Notes under the pieces: generated by a model
Told to the model about the DNA's origin: nothing
Database searches by the model: none
What the model saw: the letters and a program-made list of their open reading frames with translations, nothing else
Translations under genes and position numbers: made by a program
From: Candidatus Cloacimonadota bacterium
GTDB lineage: Bacteria > Cloacimonadota > Cloacimonadia > JGIOTU-2
Length of the DNA: 5,101 nucleotides
Assembly (NCBI GenBank): GCA_014384665.1
Contig: JACNFI010000117.1
Span: 1 to 5,101, forward strand
Direction: 5' to 3'
Shown here: positions 1-5,101 of the stretch, one piece after another
Numbering within the stretch: position 1 is the stretch's first letter
How the letters are laid out: each line of letters opens with the position of its first letter

Positions 1-915
1 ATAGGTATATTAATTTTTCCAAGTATAATAAAGAAATTAAAAATTATTACTTGTGTGCTGAAAGGAAAATTTATTTGGAGAATTTTTATTGAATATTTTT
101 CTTATGGTTGGCCATTTGGTATAATGATGGTTTTTATTTGGATTATGACTTTATCTAATAGATATATCATAAAATTTTATTATAACTCGTTTGAAGTTGG
201 AATATACTCAGCATTATCTAATATTTCATCGCAATCATTAAATTTTTTATTCTCTGGTTTAATGTTTGCTGTTTATCCAGTTTTGGTAAAATCGTGGAGA
301 ACAGGGAGTAAAAAAGCAACTTCGCAATTAATGACGAAATTTATAAGAATTTATTTAATTATTTGTATGCCTGCATTGGTTGGTTTGATACTTCTTTATT
401 CTCCTATCATAAAGCTTTTTACTACGAGTGAATTTCTTTACGGTTATAATATAATGCCTTATCTTGCTATTACTTCATTCCTTGTTGGATTAAATCAATA
501 TTTTTCAAAACCAATAGAATTAAAAAAACAAACAAAATTATTATTAATTATTATGCTTTGTACAAGTGTTGTAAACATTCTATTAGCATTAACGCTTATT
601 CCCAAATATGGTTTATTAGGAGCCGCAATATCAACTTTCATTTCTTATATTATCTTGTTAGTTATAAATTATTTTTTAGGACAAAAATTTTTATCATATA
701 ATTTTCCAAGAAAATCAGCATTTAAAATTTTATTATCCGCAGGTTGTATGGGAATGTTAATTTTCTTGATTCAAAGAAGAATAGAACTTAATATCTTATA
801 CATAATATTGTTAATATTAGTATCAATTATTTTATATTTTTTTTTATTAATATTATTGGGTGAAATAAAAAAAAATGAAATAGATTTTATAAGAAGAATA
901 GTAAAAGTTTATTAA
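1..915 (+). CDS. Polysaccharide flippase (Wzx/MATE-like), 5' end missing
   Basis: This is the C-terminal portion of an integral inner-membrane protein of the polysaccharide transporter (Wzx, MOP superfamily) type, which moves lipid-linked sugar repeat units from the cytoplasmic to the outer face of the membrane. The reading frame is open from base 1 to the TAA at 913-915, giving 304 visible codons. A GTG at 55 is in frame but is not a credible start, because coding continues upstream without a stop. Visible codons 35-57 (YGWP, then SNRYII) match the start of the second half of such flippases, where a (D/N)RY motif follows a membrane helix. Codons 92-99 (YPVLVKSW) and about 192-216 (helix, PKYGLLGAA, then another helix) are also typical. 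About eight or nine hydrophobic segments are visible. Family members are usually 420-490 residues, so I infer that roughly 120-190 residues are missing. One base separates it from the polymerase gene. The family call is firm; the sugar substrate cannot be read. Confidence 0.88.
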   Translation: MGILIFPSIIKKLKIITCVLKGKFIWRIFIEYFSYGWPFGIMMVFIWIMTLSNRYIIKFYYNSFEVGIYSALSNISSQSLNFLFSGLMFAVYPVLVKSWRTGSKKATSQLMTKFIRIYLIICMPALVGLILLYSPIIKLFTTSEFLYGYNIMPYLAITSFLVGLNQYFSKPIELKKQTKLLLIIMLCTSVVNILLALTLIPKYGLLGAAISTFISYIILLVINYFLGQKFLSYNFPRKSAFKILLSAGCMGMLIFLIQRRIELNILYIILLILVSIILYFFLLILLGEIKKNEIDFIRRIVKVY

Positions 916-916
916 T

Positions 917-2098
917 ATGCTCTCTAAAGATAAAAATAATTTATTAATTGAAGTTTTAGTAAATATTGGAATATATTTTGTAATAATATTATCATTTTCA
1001 ACAATTCTATTGTCAAAAGAAAATAAATTGAATTATCTATCTATCGGTTTGCTGTTGCTTTCGATTGGATATTTCTATGTTTATCATATTTTAGCAAAAA
1101 AAAAATTAATAATAAAATATCCTTTTTTGTTTGTACTATTATTGAGTTATATTACTATAATTTCATTATTAGGGATTATTAAAGGACAATATTCAATTAT
1201 TTTATTTACATTTAGCTCAATAATTTTGTTGATTTTTTTTCAGCAGTATTTTTTCCCCACGAATAAAAAATTAATTTATAATAGAATATTTGGAATACTT
1301 GTTATAATCGAAAGTATATCTATAATTTTAGCTTTTGTTTCTCTGTATGTGATAAATAAAAGTACAGAAAAGTATTTAACAACTATTTTTCTTAATAGAA
1401 ATACATTAGGCATAATATTACTGTGGGGATATTGGGCTAATACAATTATACAAAACAAATATATAAATAATAAAATAGTAAAAGTCATTAGTATTATATT
1501 ATTTATTTCAATATTTCTTACTGGCTCAAGATCATCAATTCTTGCATTACTAATTTTCTGGATTTTTCAAAATCCCATCAAGAGATTAATAATAATTTCA
1601 ATTGTTAGTATTATTTGTTTATTATTGTTTGGCAGTGTATTAGAAGACTATTATAGATTTGAAAAAGGTGCAAGCCATAGAGATCATTTATGGAAAGCTG
1701 GAATAGAATCTTGGGAAAAAAGTCCTATAATTGGCTCTGGTTATAATTCACATAAAAAGTTAATGTTACAAAATCATACTATTAGAACTTTTGCGGGTGG
1801 ATATTTAAAAAATCTAAGTCCCCATAACACATATATTCGTTATTTAATTGATTTTGGAATAATTGGGTTAGCTTTGTATTTATTTATTTGGGGTTGGGTT
1901 ATTATTCAATTAATACATAGTAGAACTCATCTTGCGAAAATTAATTCAGGATATATTATGGGAATAATGACCCATCAATTTTTTGAAACTGAATTTTTAT
2001 TTGGTTTATCGTATAATAATATAATGCTTTTAATTTTCATATATCTATCTTTATCTCTTAATAAACTTGTAGAAGAAAATGATATTTGTAAAGAATAA
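917..2098 (+). CDS. O-antigen polymerase/ligase family membrane protein (Wzy_C type)
   Basis: This 393-residue multi-pass inner-membrane protein probably polymerises undecaprenyl-linked repeat units (Wzy) or ligates glycan to an acceptor (WaaL-like). Hydrophobic segments lie at about residues 11-33, 39-58, 68-88, 92-112, 124-146, 158-178, 187-218, 221-241, 309-331, 343-352 and 362-382. The signature region of the family is clear: an NRNTLG segment at 160-165, TGSRSS at 202-207 closing a helix, then a long outer loop (about 242-308) carrying HRDHLW (254-259), SPIIGSGY (269-276) and SPHNTYI (301-307), followed by a G-rich helix. H303 and R255 are the likely functional residues by family analogy. 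The ATG at 917 has no recognisable Shine-Dalgarno site, but the next methionine in frame is residue 283, so this start is effectively forced unless a non-ATG codon is used. It follows the flippase stop by one base, suggesting coupled translation. Polymerase versus ligase cannot be settled from sequence, though the flippase neighbour favours Wzy. Confidence 0.85.
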   Translation: MLSKDKNNLLIEVLVNIGIYFVIILSFSTILLSKENKLNYLSIGLLLLSIGYFYVYHILAKKKLIIKYPFLFVLLLSYITIISLLGIIKGQYSIILFTFSSIILLIFFQQYFFPTNKKLIYNRIFGILVIIESISIILAFVSLYVINKSTEKYLTTIFLNRNTLGIILLWGYWANTIIQNKYINNKIVKVISIILFISIFLTGSRSSILALLIFWIFQNPIKRLIIISIVSIICLLLFGSVLEDYYRFEKGASHRDHLWKAGIESWEKSPIIGSGYNSHKKLMLQNHTIRTFAGGYLKNLSPHNTYIRYLIDFGIIGLALYLFIWGWVIIQLIHSRTHLAKINSGYIMGIMTHQFFETEFLFGLSYNNIMLLIFIYLSLSLNKLVEENDICKE

Positions 2099-2100
2099 AT

Positions 2101-2104
2101 AGGA
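2101..2104 (+). promoter_or_regulatory. Ribosome binding site of the first glycosyltransferase gene
   Basis: AGGA lies in the 12-base gap after the polymerase gene, six bases before the ATG at 2111. It supports that start, which also gives the expected N-terminal beta-strand (MKICYLAD) of a GT-B fold protein. Confidence 0.6.
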
Positions 2105-2110
2105 ATAAAT

Positions 2111-3202
2111 ATGAAGATATGTTATTTAGCAGATTCTAACAGTATTCATACACAAAAATGGGTCAAATATTTTGTGGAAAAAGGATATAAAATAAGTTTG
2201 ATTTCTTTTTCACCACATAAAATAGAAGGCACAAAAAGTTATTTTATTAAACTACCTTTCCCAAAATCTATAAGTCCAGTTGGAAGTAATTTTTTGAAGT
2301 TACAATACTTTTTATCAATTTTTAAAATCAGAAAAATAGTTAATAAAATTAAACCTGACATTTTACACTCTCATTGGGCAACAAGTTATGGAATTGTTGG
2401 CTCTTTCATAAATTATCATCCTTTTATAGTTTCAGTTTGGGGAAGTGATATTTATGAATTTCCATATAAGTCGATTATACATAAATGGCTAATTAAAAGG
2501 GTACTTAAATCTGCTGATAGAATTTGTTCAACAAGCATTGTAATGTCAAAGGAGATTGCTAAATTTACAAATAAGAAAATTTTTGTCACTCCTTTTGGAG
2601 TGGATGTGGAAAAATTTAAGCCACCAAAACAGGAGAGTAATAAAAAATATTTCACAATTGGAACAATAAAATCTCTTGAAGAAAAATATGGTTTAGAATA
2701 TTTAATTAGGGCCTTTGCAATATTAAAAAAGCAATTAAATGATAAAAAGATTAAATTAGAAATATATGGAAAAGGTAGCCAAGAAGAGTATTTGAAAAAA
2801 CTTTCATATGATTTAGGGCTATCAAATGTTATCGGATTTAAAGGGTATATTTCACATGATTTGGTGCCTGAGAAATTTCAGTGTTTTGATATAGCGGTTT
2901 TCCCCTCAATTAGTGATAGTGAAAGTTTTGGAGTTGCTGCGATAGAAGCCCAAGCTTGTGGAGTACCAGTTGTTGTGTCTAATGTTGGGGGTTTACCAGA
3001 AGTAGTAAATAATGGTAAAACTGGATTTGTCGTGCCCCCTAAAGATTCTTATATAATTGCAAAAAAAATCCTATACTTATATGAAAATAAAAATATTAGG
3101 AAAAAAATGGGAAATACCGCCCGTAAATTTGTGATTGAAAATTATGTGTGGGAAAATAATGCAAAAATTATGTCAGACAAATATTTGGAGTTATTGAAAT
3201 GA
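2111..3202 (+). CDS. Family 4 glycosyltransferase (GT-B fold)
   Basis: This 363-residue protein is a full-length retaining glycosyltransferase that would transfer a sugar from a nucleotide donor to the growing lipid-linked oligosaccharide at the cytoplasmic face of the membrane. The N-terminal acceptor-binding Rossmann domain (about 1-165) has the SIHTQKWV segment at 11-18 after the first strand, HSHWA at 86-90 and WGSD at 110-113. The C-terminal donor-binding domain (about 175-345) shows the usual PFGVD linker (161-165), KYGLEYLIRAF (192-202), YGKG (219-222) and the EX7E motif formed by E271 and E279 in SESFGVAAIEAQACGVPVV. NVGGLPEVV and the GKTGFVVPP block (302-310) complete the family pattern. 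There is no signal peptide or obvious transmembrane helix, so it is cytoplasmic or peripheral. Its TGA overlaps the next ATG by four bases. The family is very well supported; donor sugar and linkage cannot be predicted. Confidence 0.95.
   Translation: MKICYLADSNSIHTQKWVKYFVEKGYKISLISFSPHKIEGTKSYFIKLPFPKSISPVGSNFLKLQYFLSIFKIRKIVNKIKPDILHSHWATSYGIVGSFINYHPFIVSVWGSDIYEFPYKSIIHKWLIKRVLKSADRICSTSIVMSKEIAKFTNKKIFVTPFGVDVEKFKPPKQESNKKYFTIGTIKSLEEKYGLEYLIRAFAILKKQLNDKKIKLEIYGKGSQEEYLKKLSYDLGLSNVIGFKGYISHDLVPEKFQCFDIAVFPSISDSESFGVAAIEAQACGVPVVVSNVGGLPEVVNNGKTGFVVPPKDSYIIAKKILYLYENKNIRKKMGNTARKFVIENYVWENNAKIMSDKYLELLK
3187..3190 (+). promoter_or_regulatory. Ribosome binding site of the secreted protein gene
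   Basis: GGAG lies inside the end of the upstream glycosyltransferase gene, eight bases before the ATG at 3199. It supports this start, which is also the one that yields a signal peptide. Confidence 0.6.
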
Positions 3203-4569
3203 AAATTATCGTATCATTACTTTTGCTTGTTTTATACAGTTCACTTTTAGGAGAAGTGACGCCATCTTATATTATATCTGATACATCTGTTATTGTATCC
3301 AGATGTAACACTTATATTGTAGAAGAAGAGAAGTCATATTTCCCGATTCAATGGTATGAGGGATATACAGCAGAGGGAGAACTTTTTGGGCTTACTAAGT
3401 GGGCACCTTATGCCCCTAGTTTTGAGCAAGCGTATGGAGAACTAAAAATAAAAGATACTTATCACAGAATTAAAAAAATTTATGAAGATAGTATTGCCAC
3501 AGGAATAATTCTGTATAATCGTTTAAGTAACAACGAGGATGAAGCGCTAGTTAGAAAATTGGTTAATGAATTTAACCTGGAATTTTATTTAACAATCTAT
3601 GGAATGAAGAATAACAGAAGTTATCCTCTGGCAACATTTCCACCTCTTTTTGAAGAATATAAAGATAATCCCCGAGTAAATTGGTATTTCAATGATGATA
3701 TTCATAAAGAAAATTGGAATAACAAAAGCACCGAAAAGTTCTATAATTTATTAAAAGAGAGAACCCCAACAAAATATCTCTTGTCAGCCTGTAGTATCTT
3801 AAACTACAAAGGTTCAGAAAAATACTTGCTTGATTATGTTGATATAATTGCTCCTCAAATTTATCCTTGTAGGAAAATGTTTTTGATATATAAAAATCTT
3901 AATGAAGCAATACCAGAATTTTATAATCATACTAAATTTCATAAATCTGTTTTAGAGGGTAAAAAAATTGTTAATGAGTATAACAAGAGACATTCAAAAA
4001 AAATTTATTATTTTGTTACTCTCGCAACATATCATATTAATAAAAAGATAGGGAAACTAATCTCACGTTTTCCAATATATAAAGAATTCCGTTATCAGTT
4101 CTATGATGCTATTATTGGCGGAGCAAAAGGGATAAATATCTACTGCTTTTATCGTTCTAATAAAGAAGCTTATGAAAATGCCAAGAAAATAATTAAAGAA
4201 TTCAGGCAAACTGGTTTTGAAAAAGCTGTGATATTAGGGAAGTATTATCCTCAGGAAATTGTTAATGATAGTTTGCTAATAAATAACGATATTAAAGACA
4301 AATATGGTAAAAACTTATGGGATTGCGATTATACAATTTACCGATACAAAAATGTGTATTATTTAATTATATCAAATAATTCAAATATCCCATATAGAGT
4401 TCCAATCATTTTTAGACATAAAAAAATGAAGGGAGTATTTGAGATTTTTTCAAACGAAAATGGATTGGTTGAAAAAGTTGAATATGATGTAATTAATGGG
4501 GAAAAGTTTTTGGTTAGAATGGAACCTTATGAAATAAAATTAGTTACAATTCAAATAAATGAGAAATGA
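3199..4569 (+). CDS. Predicted secreted glycoside-hydrolase-like protein
   Basis: I do not recognise a named family for this 456-residue protein. Residues 1-18 form a signal peptide (lysine at 2, then a leucine-rich core, possible cleavage after G18) without a lipobox cysteine, so it should be exported and not lipid-anchored. Alternating strands and helices from about 65 to 340 suggest a TIM barrel: TGIILYNR (101-108), a strand at 128-134 (EFYLTIY), NWYFNDD (161-167), VDIIAPQIYP (214-223), YYFVTLATY (270-278) and AIIGGAKGINIYCFYRS (304-320). These resemble barrel strands of glycosidase-like proteins, with D166/D167 candidate acids near a strand end. Residues about 344-454 look like the beta-sandwich often found after such barrels, ending in PYEIKLVTI. 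Four-base overlaps join it to a glycosyltransferase gene on each side, so it is part of the polysaccharide operon. It may cut, trim or bind the exported glycan. The fold is a moderate-confidence inference and the activity is unknown. Confidence 0.6.
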   Translation: MKIIVSLLLLVLYSSLLGEVTPSYIISDTSVIVSRCNTYIVEEEKSYFPIQWYEGYTAEGELFGLTKWAPYAPSFEQAYGELKIKDTYHRIKKIYEDSIATGIILYNRLSNNEDEALVRKLVNEFNLEFYLTIYGMKNNRSYPLATFPPLFEEYKDNPRVNWYFNDDIHKENWNNKSTEKFYNLLKERTPTKYLLSACSILNYKGSEKYLLDYVDIIAPQIYPCRKMFLIYKNLNEAIPEFYNHTKFHKSVLEGKKIVNEYNKRHSKKIYYFVTLATYHINKKIGKLISRFPIYKEFRYQFYDAIIGGAKGINIYCFYRSNKEAYENAKKIIKEFRQTGFEKAVILGKYYPQEIVNDSLLINNDIKDKYGKNLWDCDYTIYRYKNVYYLIISNNSNIPYRVPIIFRHKKMKGVFEIFSNENGLVEKVEYDVINGEKFLVRMEPYEIKLVTIQINEK

Positions 4570-5101
4570 AAATCCTATATATTACTCAGTATTTTCTTCC
4601 TGAAATATGTGCTCCATCTAACAGAGCTTATGCTAATGTAAAGTATTTTTCAGAAAAAGGGCACAAAGTAGTAGTTCTAACAGAAATGCCAAACCATCCG
4701 AAAGGTGTAATTTTTAAGGGCTATAAAAGAAAAATATTTTTAAAAGAAAAAATGGAAAATTTCTCTGTAGATAGAGTGTGGGTTTTTACTAGTGTAAAAA
4801 AGAATTTTTTTACTAGAATTTTATTTTATCTTAGTTTTATGTTTATGGGCTTTTTGCATACTCTTTTCAATTGGAGAAAATACGATATTATTTATGTTTC
4901 TTCACCACCATTATTTGTTGGTGTTATTGGAATTTTTTTGAAGAAACTTTTTCCCAAAACAAAATTTGTATTTGAAGTTAGGGATTTATGGCCTAAATCT
5001 GCTGTGGATTTAGTTGAATTACGAAATCCTAAAATGATCAGATTGGCTGAAAAATTGGAAAGGAAAATTTATAATATTTGTGAAAAAATAATTGTAATAT
5101 C
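4566..5101 (+). CDS. WbuB-like family 4 glycosyltransferase, 3' end missing
   Basis: The first 178 codons of a second GT-B glycosyltransferase start at ATG 4566, and the frame stays open to the window end. The N-terminal domain is highly characteristic of the WbuB-like branch of family 4: MKILYITQYFLPE (1-13), CAPSNRA (15-21), KGHKVVVLTEMPNHPKG (31-47), KGY (51-53), DIIYVSSPPLFVG (107-119) and FEVRDLWPKSAVDL (136-149). Characterised WbuB is an N-acetyl-L-fucosamine transferase of O-antigen synthesis, but many relatives use other sugars, so the donor is not assigned. A hydrophobic stretch at about 82-101 is common in this branch and probably aids membrane association. The start overlaps the previous stop as ATGA, with only a weak GAGA next to it, so translation probably depends on re-initiation. 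Family members are usually about 400 residues, so roughly half, including the donor-binding domain, lies beyond the window. Confidence 0.92.
   Translation, partial: MKILYITQYFLPEICAPSNRAYANVKYFSEKGHKVVVLTEMPNHPKGVIFKGYKRKIFLKEKMENFSVDRVWVFTSVKKNFFTRILFYLSFMFMGFLHTLFNWRKYDIIYVSSPPLFVGVIGIFLKKLFPKTKFVFEVRDLWPKSAVDLVELRNPKMIRLAEKLERKIYNICEKIIVI

Noticed and set aside
55..57. GTG as the start codon of the flippase gene
   Set aside because: The same frame is open back to base 1 with no stop, and a start here would leave a protein lacking the first half of the flippase fold. The gene simply begins before the window.
1276..1488. Minus-strand reading frame of 70 codons
   Set aside because: It lies wholly antisense to the polymerase gene, has no recognisable domain and is the kind of chance frame expected opposite hydrophobic coding sequence.
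2099..2110. Possible promoter or terminator in the gap between polymerase and glycosyltransferase
   Set aside because: The gap is only 12 bases, contains just a ribosome binding site, and has no inverted repeat. AT-rich -10-like strings occur throughout the window and carry no weight.
2452..2655. Minus-strand reading frame of 67 codons
   Set aside because: It is antisense to conserved motifs of the family 4 glycosyltransferase (WGSD to PFGVD region), which fully explain the sequence; no family resemblance of its own.
3061..3068. A8 run in the first glycosyltransferase as a phase-variation site
   Set aside because: Encodes part of Ala-Lys-Lys-Ile in a normal family context; runs of this length are common in DNA this AT-rich, and it is shorter than the A10 run in the polymerase gene.

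Overview
The window is a stretch of a polysaccharide (capsule, O-antigen or exopolysaccharide) biosynthesis cluster from a very AT-rich bacterium. All five genes lie on the plus strand and fill the window almost completely. The largest gap between genes is 12 bases, and the last three genes are joined by 4-base ATGA stop/start overlaps, so this looks like the interior of a single operon. TAA and TGA both act as stops, consistent with the standard bacterial code. The sequence does not identify the taxon. Strong AT bias, several 8-10 base A or T runs and a mixture of clear and absent Shine-Dalgarno sites are the only clues.

Layout: (1) 1-915 is the 3' part of a Wzx/MATE-like polysaccharide flippase whose 5' end lies before the window. 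(2) 917-2098 is an integral membrane O-antigen polymerase/ligase-family protein (Wzy_C type). (3) 2111-3202 is a complete GT-B fold family 4 glycosyltransferase. (4) 3199-4569 is a predicted secreted protein that looks like a TIM-barrel glycoside-hydrolase-like enzyme with a C-terminal beta-rich domain; I cannot assign it to a named family. (5) 4566-5101 is the N-terminal half of a second family 4 glycosyltransferase of the WbuB-like type, cut off by the window end.

Taken together, cytoplasmic glycosyltransferases (3 and 5) would build a lipid-linked repeat unit, the flippase (1) would move it across the inner membrane, and the polymerase/ligase (2) would join or transfer it on the outer side. 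The secreted protein (4) is the least expected member. By analogy with glycosidases inside other exopolysaccharide operons, it may trim, release or length-limit the polymer, but this is inference. No RNA genes, mobile elements, CRISPR arrays, promoters or terminators were seen.
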